Source: Adiantum capillus-veneris (taxonomy: Eukaryota > Streptophyta > Polypodiopsida > Polypodiales > Pteridaceae). From it: a stretch of DNA of 64,000 nt. Location: the NCBI GenBank assembly GCA_014529385.2, contig CM043950.1, positions 156,459,545 to 156,523,544 on the forward strand, given 5' to 3'. Positions 37,455 to 49,400 of this stretch are shown here, piece after piece; positions within the stretch are counted from its first letter, which is position 1; every line of letters begins with the position of its first letter. The notes beneath the pieces were generated by a model. The model made no database searches and had not been told where the DNA came from. It worked only from the letters and a program-made list of their open reading frames with translations. A program made the position numbers and the translations under genes.

Positions 37455-38495
37455 GAGAATGCTGATGAAAGACCATCAAAAAGAGCTTCTAGAAATGGGG
37501 GAAGAAGTGACTCAATTCCTTCTCAAACACCCTCAACAAAAGGAGCATCTCCACCTGAAGTACTCATGGAGGAGTCTACAACAGGAAAGAAGAAAGAGCC
37601 AACAAAAGGTAAGACAAAAGGCCCAACTTATAAACTACAATCTGATATTGAGGTTGCTACAGATTTAAAGAATGTCTTGGAGGAAAGGATCTTGAATAGC
37701 AAGATTGAGTTCACTCTGGGAGAAGTTCTTGGCATTGCAAAGCGTGAATTCCACGAGGAGATCATTGACATTATCAAGAGGAAGAGGCAAACCCTTGCTG
37801 AAGTTTCTCGTCCACAGGTTGAAGGGGAAACCTCGAAGACACAAGGGATGCAACTACAAAATAAGGAGAATGATGGAGCTATGGTAGGATGCTACCAATC
37901 TAGTGGGAGAGTGAAGCAAGTGCATTTCTCAAATGATGATGAAGAAGTTGAAGATATTCCTAGGAGTTACTATTCACGAAGTCATTGGGCAAGGGCTACG
38001 ACAGAAACTTTGGTCAAGGTAGGTGATCTTGAAGAGCCATTTGTTGCTTTGATTGACCATGGTTCAGAAATAAACATAATGTCAAAGAGTCTCTACAACA
38101 AGTGCAAATGGCCAATGGACACAGATCATGGTTGGATGGTAAAAGTGGCAAACAATTCATCCGGTGAATTGTATGCAGCATGTCCAGGTGTGAAGGTGAC
38201 AAAAGGTGATGTAAAGATTGACCAAAACTTCTTTGTTCAGGATACATCTTCATATCATCTCATCCTTGGACAACCCTACATTGTGGGAGTTCGAATGGAA
38301 ACAAAGGTAATGGACGATGGTTCAGCATATGCTAGGATACGTAGCAAAGATGGTAAACGTGCTGTCCAATTTCTCACAGTTTGTGTAAACCATGAAAGAA
38401 ATCGTGACAACCTCAGAGAACATCCTCTACCAAAGGTAAGCAAAGAGTTTCATGATCATAGAGAAATGATGGGTTTTTTCCAAGTACCATTGTAA
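37455..38495 (+). pseudogene. Element C Gag tail and retropepsin
   Basis: This resumes the Gag frame of 27386-28720. A Ser/Pro/Lys-rich tail is followed by a helical region (NVLEERILNSKIEFTLGEVL) and a protease-like domain: EEPFVALIDHGSEINIMSKS (catalytic D-H-G-S near 38051-38062) and SYHLILGQPYIVGVRMETKV. It ends at TAA 38493-38495. DHGSE instead of DTGS/DSGA, and the preceding helical region, are typical of the fungal-type lineage as I remember it. The protease would cleave the polyprotein. Confidence 0.75.
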
Positions 38496-39036
38496 TGCGG
38501 GATTGCAGTGGTACAGAAAGAAAAAGGGTCTCGCCTGATCCAAAAATAGGTGAAACTTTCTCAATGAGCTCCTTGGTAACAAGGAATGGATCAGTAAGTT
38601 TCACAAAACTTGAAGATTTGAAGAGATATGAGAGGCAATATGTGCATAATGTACAAATAGGCATGAAAAAGAGTGGGTTGCTAAAGCCTACTGAAAATGT
38701 TTTGGGTTTGTGTGAGCAAGTTTCTTTTGTAGATACTATGGGTGAGCTTGATGCTATAATGAGGTCTAGTTTGCATCTTGAAAATGAAGTTGTGGAAGTT
38801 TTCTCTATGGAAATGTATCAAGTAATAGAAGCTTTTAAAGAAAGCCAAACAGTTGGCCCAGAAGTCCATGTTGAAACTAAATACAAGAGTGTAGCAAAGA
38901 AGGTGAAACCAGTAGCTTCACCCTTACCATCCAACAACAGGGAAAAGATTGAATAAGCTTCTTTACAACCAAGTTTGCGGAATCCTAAAAAGATCGGGCA
39001 TACCTTCACAAAGGAGTCTTTTCAAGAGTTGCAGAT
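38496..39036 (+). pseudogene. Element C protease-RT spacer
   Basis: An open frame to 38956 in a different phase from the protease (SLVTRNGSVSFTKLEDLKRY), then HTFTKESFQELQIG to a stop near 39040. No domain is recognised. Two phase changes between protease and RT show the polyprotein frame is broken. Confidence 0.55.
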
Positions 39037-39039
39037 TGG

Positions 39040-39960
39040 TTGACACAGGAGGAGACAAAGTGCTTCAAAGAAATGCTTTCAAAGCATGGTAAGGCTTTTG
39101 CATTTGAGCCACATGAGATAGGATGTGTTGATCCTTATATTGTAGCTCCTATGGTAATTTTCACAATACCTCATGTGCCTTGGAATTTGCAGCCTATTCC
39201 GGTTCCAAAGGCTCATTTGCCAAAGTTAGTAGAGCTACTAAATGAGAAAATCAAAATGGGAATCTTGGAGCCTTCTTGTGCTCCATACTCAAACAGGTGG
39301 TTCACAGTTTCGAAGAAGAATGGTTCTCTACGCTTCATCCAAGATATGCAACCAGTGAACAAGGTGACAATTAGAAATGTAGGTACAGGTCCAATTGTGG
39401 ATGAGTTTGCAGAGGCATTTGCAGGGAGGGCAATCTACTCAATGGGGGATCTCTACTCAGGGTATGATCAATTTCAGCTTGCAATCGAAAGCAGAGACTT
39501 GACAACCATGAGGACACCTTTGGGTTTGGTAAGGATGTGTACCTTGCCACAGGGAGCAACCAACTCGGTTGCACATATGATGAATGGGATGAATAAGGTC
39601 TTACGTGACTTTATTCCTCAAATCACAATGCCTTTCATTGATGATTTGCCTATCAAAGGATGTGAAGAAAGTGACAAAGATGAAGCTTTGGATCTCAAGG
39701 GATGTCGCAGGTTTGTGGTAAATCACATAAATGATTGTGATAAAATTTTGTCTAGGTTGGAAGAAGTGAATCTTACATTGTCAGGGAAAAAGTCTATGTT
39801 TGGTGTCAAAGAAGTGCTCATTGTGGGGCACATGTGTGGGCCATATGGTAGGAAACCTTGTCCATCAAAGGTAGATGCCATCCAAAGAATGAAAGAAACA
39901 TGCACTAGCATCACTGAGGTTAGAAGGTTTCTGGGAGCATGTGTCTTCTATGTTATTTAG
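39040..39960 (+). pseudogene. Element C reverse transcriptase
   Basis: RT signatures in order: KMGILEPSCAPYSNRWFTVS, GSLRFIQDMQPVNKVTIR, AIYSMGDLYSGYDQFQLAIE, RTPLGLVRMCTLPQGATNSV, and the catalytic box TMPFIDDLPIKGCEE (FIDD, about 39628-39665). The thumb ends VRRFLGACVFYVI at a TAG. FIDD-P-x-KG, SRDLTTMRTPLG and PQGATNSVAHM are unlike the usual plant gypsy YVDDILV/FMDDILVY patterns and recall a basidiomycete Ty3 group. The core is uninterrupted but out of frame with protease and RNase H. Confidence 0.85.
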
Positions 39961-40649
39961 ATTCCACATTATGCACATGTAGCCGATCCTCTTTATCAGC
40001 TGCTTAGAAAGAATCAAAAGTTTAAATGGACAGAAGCACATGTAAAATCATGAAAAAGCTAAAGGAGTTACTCCAATCAGCAACCACTTTGAGAAAGGTA
40101 GACTATGAGTGTCAAAGGCCAGTGATTGTGACAGTAGATACCAGTCCTACAGGGATTGGATGGGCAATAGGGCAAGATGACAAAGAAGGACACAGGTATG
40201 TGGTAAGATTTGGAGCAAAGGTACTAACTGTTCGCCAAAGAAACTATCCACAGATAAAGAGAGAGTTATGGGGTATGGTTACAGCCTTGAAAAGTGCAAA
40301 AGAGTACCTAATTGGTGCATGTGTGGTTGTAGAAACAGATTGTCTACCACTTCTTGGGATGATTACAAGCTGCTCAATACCAGACATTGCTATGTTGCGG
40401 TGGATTGCCTACATTAAGTCCTTAAATCCCGAGTTTAAGCACATTGCAGGTAAAGACAATACAGTGGCAGATATGCTATCAAGGGCAAGGTATGAAGATG
40501 AGTCACAAATGATTGATGAGGGAGATGATGTAGGCACAAAACTCTATTCTATCTCTCATGTCAAAGGTAACAATGTCTGCATGACTAATTCACTTGAATT
40601 GTTCTTGAAAGATATTTATGAAGGTGATTGGCTTTCTATTGGAAGGTAG
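39961..40649 (+). pseudogene. Element C RNase H
   Basis: The beginning (HVADPLYQLLRKNQKFKWTE) is in the RT phase, the rest in another. RNase H residues: VIVTVDTSPTGIGWAIGQDD (first Asp), PQIKRELWGMVTAL (Glu), VVVETDCLPLL (Asp) and AGKDNTVADMLSRA (final Asp). It ends at TAG 40647-40649, and a second stop in the same phase (40668-40670) separates it from integrase. Confidence 0.8.
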
Positions 40650-40670
40650 TTGAGTACTCTAACAAAATAG

Positions 40671-42008
40671 GATGATTGGTCTGAACAAGAATTCAACAGG
40701 ATACACAGGAAAGCATATGGATACTTTTTAAGGGATGGTTACTTGTGGAAGCATCCTAAACAAAAGGGTGCTACACCACAACGGGTTATATGTAAAAAAG
40801 AGACTCAAGTAAAGCTTATGCAAGAGTTTCATGAGAGTCTATGGGCTGGACATAGGGGTGTGTGGGCAACCTTCTCCAAGTTGAAAGAAAAATACTGGTG
40901 GAAGGGTATGTATAAAGATGTATCTCAGTTTGTAGAGTCATGTGTAACTTGTCAAATGTATTCAAATGTTCGACATCGTGATGGATTGCACCCTACATAT
41001 CCACTATCCATGCACTATAAATGGGTTGTGGATCTAGTCACGATGCCTTTAGGACTCTGGCAGATGAGATACTTGGTTCTTGCACGAGAGGACCTAACTA
41101 ACCAGGTTGAAGGAAGAGCATTAAGAGCTAAGACCACAGAAGCTGTGTGCAAATTCCTTCTTGATGAGGTGATTTGCCGTTATGGTTGTGTGGGAAAAAT
41201 AACTGCAGATCGAGGTGAACTGGATGCCGAAGAAGCAAGGGAGTTCTTTTCTAGATTAGGGATCAAGCTTTCTCTTACTACAGCTTACAACCCTGAAGGC
41301 AATGGAAAGAGTGAAAGAGGGCATCCTCCTATCATCAAAGCTTTGGCCAAGGCTTGCGAAGGAAGAGTTGGTGAGTGGCCAAAATTGTTACCATATGCTT
41401 TATGGGCTGATCGTACAACACATAGCTCAGTAACTGGCTACATGCCTGCGGAGCTAATGCATGGTCAAAAGCCAGTGATGCTGATTGAGGATACAATTCC
41501 CACATGGAATGTACTACCTTGGCAAGAGGGGCTTAGTAGGGAAGATCTCCTTGCACTGCGTATAAGGCAGCTAGAGAGAAGACCTGGAGACATTGAAGCT
41601 GCAAAAGAACGACTCAAAAATGCAAGGTTGAAAAACAAGGACTATTTTGATAAGCGACATCGACTCAGGAGCAAAGCAATTGACAAAGGTGACTTGGTTT
41701 TAGTGTATGATAGTAGCCTTGATAACCAACACACAGTCATGCGTAAGTTCTCAAAAAGATGGTTTGGACCGTATGTTGTAAAGCATGTGCATGAAAATGC
41801 TACTTACAGCTTGTCTGAACTAGATGGTACAGAAGTAAAGATTCCCATTGCAGGAAAAAGGATTAAAATGTTTAAGAGAAGAGGAGACAATGATCTAGAA
41901 GATATGGATGAGGAAGAAGAGAAAAACACAGGTGAAGATCAAAGTGAACATGAAGCTCTGGAATCATCCAGTGAAGAAGAAGACAAGGAAGATGTACAAG
42001 AGGTCTAA
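40671..42008 (+). pseudogene. Element C integrase
   Basis: The zinc-binding part has two His (FHESLWAGHRGVW) and two Cys (CVTCQ). The catalytic residues lie in WVVDLVTMP (Asp), ITADRGELDAEEA (Asp) and NPEGNGKSERGH (Glu). LVLAREDLTNQVEGRALRAK and FLLDEVICRYGCVGK are phrases I associate with fungal Ty3 integrases. The C-terminus (KFSKRWFGPYVVKHVHENAT) is followed by an acidic tail, not a chromodomain. The core is open for over 400 codons and appears catalytically complete. Confidence 0.85.
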
Positions 42009-42049
42009 TCTTACCAACAGACAATGTGGCACATACCGGAGGATGTGCA

Positions 42050-42066
42050 GGTTTAGAGGGGGTGGA
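42050..42066 (+). other. Element C polypurine tract
   Basis: TTTAGAGGGGGTGGA directly before the 3' LTR start at 42067. Confidence 0.8.
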
Positions 42067-44093
42067 TGTCGTGCTGTGACACGTACATAGTGGGAACGCA
42101 TGCTACAAGATCTATCTTATATTTTTTTAGATACATAATTATATTTCCTATAGTGTACATATGCATATTTAAGTATAATAATAAGCCTTCTATCTCATCC
42201 TATTATTTTTCTCAAGGGTAACATATCCTTACTTTACCATCAGAAAATACTATGGGAAAAGCATCAATAGCTCCACCTCTTTAACTTGGGGCAAAAGCAT
42301 TGATTCTTTATTTCTACTATTTCATTATCATCTCACACCCTAGCTAGATCCTATATCTAGGGTAAACTCCAATATATATATATTCTATGTATTTTTTATA
42401 CTTTTCTTATATTTCTTTTTAAATAGCTACTAGGAGAGAATCAAATCCTAGTGGGACACTAGGTGGCATGATCTCAAAGATACACTTATTTTAATGCATT
42501 ATTGCAAGCATGATTACAAAACTTTGTCAAGGAGCAATGTCATGCTTTCATATGGCATGAGGTGTCCTTTGGAATTAAATGAAAGTCTAGGCTAAGGAGA
42601 CCACATGAAGACTTTTGCTGCCATAAATGGACCCTATTTTGATGAATTTTTTACACAAGGTTCCAATCTGAATTGGAAAACAATTTTAATATGAAAATCG
42701 TAGCTAATGAGCTGAAGTTTTTGCCCATATTTTTACTTTTTTATTTGGAGCCACGGTTAAAGAGATATGATCAAAATACTGGACCCCAGTCTGCCCACAT
42801 CATGCAGGGATAGCTCATTTCCAACTTTTCCAATTCCTGTTCACACTGGCTCCTCTCTTCTTGTGTAAACCCTTGTGGGTTCCCTTCACCTATAAAAGGG
42901 GACCTCTTCTTCCTTGGAAAGAACTCAAGCATTCAAGCCATTGATGAGAGGAATTCTTGAGGGAGTGAGTAGTAATGCCTAATTGTACTTAGCCCCATTA
43001 ACATAAGCCCAAGCCTACACTTTCTCCTAGAGGAATACTAGCCATTCTTGTACGCTATCCTTGGAAGATCAACTCTAATCAAAGAAGGTGTTGTACTTGG
43101 CGTATCAATCAAAGTGGAGTGCTCCCCTCTTCTTCTCTCTCCATCAATAATGGTGCCGAAGGGTTTGTCAAGTAAGATGTGTTCTACATTGATGTTTTCT
43201 TGATTTCTTATTGTTTTCTTTTTCATCTCTAATCTAACATATATATATATATATATATATATGTATCTAATCTCATCTCCTTAACCAAATCTATCTCTCT
43301 CACTCTTAGTAATTCATCCTCTCTACAAATTTTAGGTTCTCTTTGCTACAGGTACATCTCTCCCCGCAGTATCCTTATTGTCTACGGGCAAGAATAGAGC
43401 TTGGGAGGGAAAATTCTCATCTCTTCACTTCTCTCATATCTACATTTCTCACATACTATCCTAGATGAATAACCCACATGATGATCATTTCTATCGCTTT
43501 CACTCTGTACAATCTATTAGAATTAATGTATGGATTAGCCGTAAAATACACTTTCAACAACGTATAGTGTTTCTCTTTGGCCCTGAAAGGCTCAATGAAA
43601 TACTTCTATCACCGGATCCCATCGTACTACAGCTCATAGACTATAATTTTTCTTTTGATGTAAGCGTAGTTATCTTGCTATGAACCAAGAGGATTTGTAC
43701 ACACAGTTAATCCCAATCACTAGACAAAATATATATATTATGGTAAGCACAAAACTACAATTCCAAAGAACAATTCGTAGCCTATTTGGTCAGCCAAGAT
43801 TGAATGCCATTAACTCATCCATTAACCCTTTAATATTACCCATGATACGATATGACCATAGCCTTGATGTTTTCATCTTCGTATTGTTTTGACATTCTCT
43901 TTTGCGTTCTTTCTTTGTGTGTGTGAATGCAAGAGAGAAAGAGTGAGTCTTCTTTGATTGCACTTCTTTCCAAACCCTAGTCTTCATGGCATCTATGGTT
44001 TAACTCCTTCATATAGTTTTTGTTGAGTTCTCTCACAAACTCTCACAGCCATAAGCCCGGTTCTTTCCTGGCAAGACCGCAAATTTCTCGACA
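42067..44093 (+). repeat. Element C 3' LTR
   Basis: Direct copy of 25243-27332 with a shorter (AT)n (43239-43262). TATA box at 42891-42897. It ends TCTCGACA, followed by the GCGT duplication. Confidence 0.9.
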
Positions 44094-44960
44094 GCGTAGG
44101 ATGTCTTTTTCTTCAAAATTGGTTCATACTTGACATGTAGGTAGTGTAGGGCTCATGGAACATGGTTATAAGCTTGGATTTGAATTTGGATGTCAGAAAG
44201 TGGATTTTTTGACTGATTTAAGCTTTAGGTCACAATTTGGGTAGATTGTCCATCATGGGTAGCAATTGATGTCCAAATGGGTTGAAACTTGGTATATGGG
44301 CTCAATGCATCATGGTATTGATTCCTATGATGTCATTTCTTGCACAGAAGGCTAAATTTAAGCTTAAGACATCCTACGCGTAGGATGTCTATTTCATCAG
44401 ATTTTCATGAAACTTGTTCTGTGGGTTGTCTTTGGCCTATGGAACATGGCCATGTTCTTGGATTTGAATTTGGATAATATTTGATGCTTATAGGGCTTTG
44501 TGAGGTGTTTTTGGGCTCAAAAATTGTATCTTGAAGGTGTTGGGGGTAAAGAGTGATTAGAATGGCTTCAAACTTGACATATGGGCTCTTGCTGATGAGG
44601 TAATTAAATCTGGAATGACAAAACTTCCCCTCCATGCCAAGAAGGTCCATTAGACATCCTACACGTAGGATGTCTAATTCCTCATTTTTACTCCCTAACC
44701 ACACAGAAAGTTAGCTGATGTGTACGTGAATGTGTTGTGCAAGTTTCATGAGATTTGGACAAGATTTGGTAGGTCAATGGCCCATTAGTGCCTTTATGCC
44801 CTAACTTTGCATTTTTCCATGTATATGATGTCAAATCTGATCCAAATGTGATGAAACTTGGTGTAGGGCTTGTAAATGTCATTCAGAACATGTGCATGAC
44901 AAAAGTTGTTGGGTTTTGTGCCAAAAAGTGCCCTTGAGACATACTACGCGTAGGATGTCT
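44094..44960. repeat. Tandem array of about 284-bp units, each with a 24-bp palindrome
   Basis: Palindromes built from AGACATCCTACG and its reverse complement lie at 44367-44390 (perfect), 44652-44675 and 44937-44960 (one mismatch each). The right half of another, split by element C, starts at 44094. Spacing is 283-285 bp. Sequence between them is related but diverged (shared GATTTGAATTTGGAT, GAACATGG and TGACATATGGGCTC). The array lies in A1 between gag-protease and the long ORF. Confidence 0.8.
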
Positions 44961-46485
44961 CCTGATGATTTTTCCAGTGTTAGTGCTCCCAGTGCTTGCC
45001 CTTCGCTCGTGAAATTTGGTGGCAAACGGACTTGCAGTTTGGCCGCAAGTGCATTTTGACGCTTTGTGTGTCTAATTCCGTTTTTGAGGTTTAGTGCCGC
45101 TTCGGGTCACTTTCTGGTCATGCGGGTCATATGGACTTGTCGAGCATGTCGAGATGCTCCTACCCATAAATTTTGGTAGCATTTGGTCGCCGTTTCGCCA
45201 ATTTCCCATTTGGTGGCCTCTTGCGGATTTCTGGGAATTAGGGTTTTTCCCGATGGTTTCCCACTGCCTTTGGCTATCTAGGACTGGTCTCCTAGACTAG
45301 GGTAAGCTGCCGATGAATTCTTGTTTCTTTTGGGTTAACCGTTAGGCCGCCGTTTCTACTTGCAGGTCTCTACCGCTCGCTTTGTGTGTGACCTCTACGC
45401 TAGTTTTCGCGACATAATGACAAACATGCCCGAAAAGCTCAAGGTGGTGAGCCTACCTCTCATGTCTAGAGCTGGTCGGGTAGACTTGCGCGTCGTAGAA
45501 GCTGCTGGAAGGTCGATCCGCTCTAGGTGGCAGAAGCTTTCTCCACAAAGTCAATAGTGAGAATGAGCTAAAAATGAGGTGAAAATTTCTTATAATGGAG
45601 GTCCCCGAACTATTTTTCATGAAATTTGACATGTGCTCCTATCTTTCTACAAGATGCAGTTTAGGCTCAGAAATTTCTTGATTTGGACTCCATTTGCTCT
45701 GTTTACCAGAAATTTGTCATTTTGGTCAAAACCTGGCCAAAACACGCCTTCCGCTCCAGTCTCATAATTGCACCCCCACTGTACCATAGGTTGTTATTTA
45801 GTCACCGGTCATCCCCATATTTTTTGTTTTTCATTACGACTGTTTTTCACCTGCTTTTTGTATTTTTGAAGTTTTTTTGGTGAAAATTAGCAAAATTAAA
45901 AGGAAAATAGCAAATCAAACCCAGAAAATCCCCAAAATTCATAATAGATCACAAACATCACTGCAACACATTATATACACTCACATGCAATTTTTATGGC
46001 CGGATTTCTCCGTTTTACCAATATTTTGCATGAAAAATGGCTATTTCTACTTATATACACACACCTAGGGGCTTGATTTGGCGTTTGGCCCCATATACCT
46101 GTAGCTTCATGCTTTGTAAGGGCAGATATACTTGGGTTATTCGAGAAAATTTTGCAATCAAACGTCAAACCCTAAAAATAATCAAAAAATGCTGCCCTTT
46201 TTTTTGTTGTTTCTGTTATTGGTTCCGCATTGAGAATGCCTCCCCCCCTCCTAGTCGGAGTCCTCCCGGACGACAAGGTCTCGCCTCGAAGTATGTTCCG
46301 TGCATAGGTTGAAAAAGTTGTGCTAATGCCTGGCCGATTAATGTGGCCCTATTTTATGCATACTCGGTCAATGCATGGAAAAATTGATGCAGTGCAAGAG
46401 AAGGGAATAAGCAAGATGCTTATTGGCATTCGCCGTCGAGGCTTCCTGCTTTCTTTGCAAGTAGCAGTTGTAACTCTACTGCTCT
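44961..46485. other. No recognised gene; internal A1 sequence
   Basis: About 1.5 kb without a family match on either strand. A possible short intron on plus (45302-45365, GTAAG to TTGCAG) is followed by a 46-codon ORF from ATG 45417 (MTNMPEKLKVVSLPLMSRAG). On minus a purine-rich run lies near 46240-46255. None of this is enough to call a gene. Confidence 0.4.
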
Positions 46486-49400
46486 CTATTTAATTGTCTT
46501 TGTTGCAAGAGGCAAGTGGTTTGCTGACACTTTTGATGGAGTCGTAGCTCTTTCTGAGGATAGAATTGGCTGGGATGTGATAGCTATGGGCCTTATGGCC
46601 TTGGCTTTCCATTGGTAGTTTGGTGCTGCCAACTTTTGTAGATGGTTTGGCACTTTCTTGTTTGCCACTGGTTTGTCTGTCATCCGCATCCACATATATC
46701 GGTTCTCCTTGTTGACCTGCAGATGTCTGCTTTCCATTTTTGCTTGTACCGTAGGTATTCCCTTTGAATTTTTCTTTGGTATCCAAATGTGAGGGACATT
46801 TGGGTTATGGCTAAGCATTTTCTTTGGGATCCATATATGCTTGGTTACCTTGGTTTTGGGTTGCATCGTCTGCCTTGTTGGAATCTGGTTGTTACACTGT
46901 TTCTTTCCTGCCATGGCATTGCTATCCTTCCGCATCCATACTTGTTTGCCTTGTTTTGGTAGCCTAGATTTTTGCATTGTAGCCAGTGACTTTTGCTGTC
47001 TGTTATTAGCATGGTTGGCTTTGACCTGGTTGTTTGTCTTAGGTTTCATGTTATTCTTTGATGGTTTTTATTCTTTTGTCTTTGTTGCCAGTGATTACAT
47101 GGCTTGCAGTTGATCACGATGGTATTTCTGAGCAAAAGCTATCACCAGTTGGTCATGTTCGTGCTGAATTTTGACCGCCTCTGATTTCCAGTCTATCTGG
47201 ACATTGTATGCTTTGTACCAAGGTTGGCCTAGCATCATTGGTTGTTGTGTGCTTTCATCTGTCACCACATAGAATTTGTGTGGGTTTACCCCACGGGTCT
47301 TCCATCAATGATTGAGTTGTCTCGATCATCTTTTTACACATATCCAACCTTTGTTTTTCTATTTCTGCATATGGATAAGTCATCCACCTTTGCTCTTAGG
47401 TTTGGTTTTTTTTAAGTCGAGCTTCATAAGCTTTTAGAAGCGCATCCAGCTCCTCGTTTACCTTGTCTGCCAGTACAGATCCTCCTGATCCTGCACTTTT
47501 GGGCTCTGCTATTTCCTTAGGTGCTATGGCTGCTGTGGTGTGTGAGCTTAAGCTAGCTAGATCTTCTAACCACTCCAATCTGTTCTTTGTATGTTTCAAC
47601 TCACTGGATAGGGTTGTTTGCTCTCGCTCTTTCCTGGCTTTCCTACGCGCCTTTCTCGATTTCCAAGTGCTTCTCTGATTTTTCGTTTCTAAACTTTGGG
47701 CATCTGTTTTTGGTTCTTCTATTATGGGTTCGTTCGTCCTTCTTTGGGCTTGTGCTCGTGTTACCGCCTGGATAGGTATGATTGTTTCATTTTCCGATCC
47801 TCCACTGGAAGGTACTGTTTCCATCAGGTCAAGGTGGTTTTTGCTCAATTGCTCGGGTTTTTTGGGCAATCGGGAATCAAATGAGTAATTCCACATTCTG
47901 GGCAATACACATTGACTCTAATGATTTCATCATGAGGACAATCTCTCAGCCAATGGTCTCCGCCACATTTGTAATAGGGGCCCTTAGGTTGTGAGGTGCT
48001 CCTTGAGCCCCTCTTTGCTGGTAAGACTGTCTCTGTCCGCCCATGCCTCCATTGGCTATGAACAACAATGTTCGTTCATCTAAGCTATATCTTCCTTCTC
48101 CTGCGGCCGGTGCAGCAGTTGGAGGTCCTTGATTTCCTATCATGCTACATAGTTTTGGTGTCGAGGGTTCTTCCGGTGGATAATAGACAGGGTTTGCCGC
48201 ATATCCATTGGGATCTTCATAATATGCATGCATAGGCACCAAAGCCTTTTCTTCTGATTCCGTTATCGTTGGTGTGTATCTTATACCAACTGGTCGTAAA
48301 CCTGGTAGGGGTGGTTGTTGCCCCAACACCGGTTGTGGTCTTTCTACACCTACAGGGCCTGGTAAGTTGCCTGTTGGATATCTAGGCATCGGTGGAACTT
48401 GAGGGGACGCTACTGGAGCTTGGGGAGCATAAGGCCTCTCCCTCACATATTCCTTGTTATAGTAACATTCCTTGGTCCCATGGTTTGTCCATTTTTGTTC
48501 AATAGCACACCGCTTGGGCTGTTTAGCCTGGGGTTTGGCGTACAAGTTGATCTTTTTTAGCACTTCATCTACGACCTGCTCCTGGTTTACCGCTATTTCT
48601 CCTTTCAGTGTTGTCCTTGAAGACTTGCTCCCACTTTGCTGTGAAGATGAATTGTCATCAAGGTCCTTGAACTCCCCTTCTTTGTAGACCACACAATTTT
48701 CCACAAGGTACAGAGCCTCCTTGGTCAACTCATTCAACGTCGTTCTCCTCTTCATATGTAAGTCTTTCTAGAGATCTGCATTCCTTAGTCCTTGAATGAA
48801 TATCAGCATAAGTCTGGACTGAGTTGGTAGTTCTTCAACAGGACAGAACTTAACATATCTTTTTAGTCTTAGGGCTGCCTTTCATACATATTCTCCATCT
48901 TTTTGTTTGAATTTATGGATTTGTGAGATGGTATTATGAGCTATTCCCCTCTGAGAGAATTCCTCAATAAACTCGTCAAACCCTTCCTCCATCGACTCAA
49001 AGTCTCTACGCTTCACAGAGTCAAACCAAGTTGCAGCATCATCCTCTAGGGTTAGTCCAAACCCTGCAAATTGGGTAGGAAAATCTAACACCTCTTCAGC
49101 TCTTATTACGCGCACAAAGGCTGCTACATGATCTCTTGGGTCTCTGTTTCCTGTGTATTTCTTGTTTACCCATTTTTGTCCTTGAGAAGATCTAATTCTA
49201 CGATGGTCTACAAACCTCATGATTCGATCACCCCGTCCAAGTCTATACACCTCCTCAGGCCTTCTGTAATAGGCTGGTTCCTCCCCCAAAGGTGCTCCTA
49301 AGCCATAATTTCTAACGGTTCTCGTTGGAGGTGGTTCTTCCCTTCGAACTTGTTCCATGGGTGGTCCTCCAAGCTCGGTCGACCCTTGTGTCTTTGGCTT

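Larger units (their letters stand above)
25243..44093 (+). mobile_element. Element C: Ty3/gypsy-type retrotransposon with fungal-like RT/integrase, hit by element D
   Basis: LTRs 25243-27332 and 42067-44093 enclose PBS, Gag with zinc knuckle, protease, RT, RNase H and integrase. Without D it is about 10.1 kb. Flanking GCGT (25239-25242 and 44094-44097) is a 4-bp target duplication: counted once, it rebuilds a perfect 24-bp palindrome identical to the neighbouring unit at 44367-44390. Frameshifts and stops in pol make it non-functional now. By eye the LTRs differ at about 30 sites plus one microsatellite length change. Confidence 0.9.

Noticed and set aside
44094-44960. CRISPR array
   Set aside because: The repeats are palindromic but spaced about 284 bp apart, the intervening sequences are related to each other, and the context is a plant retroelement.
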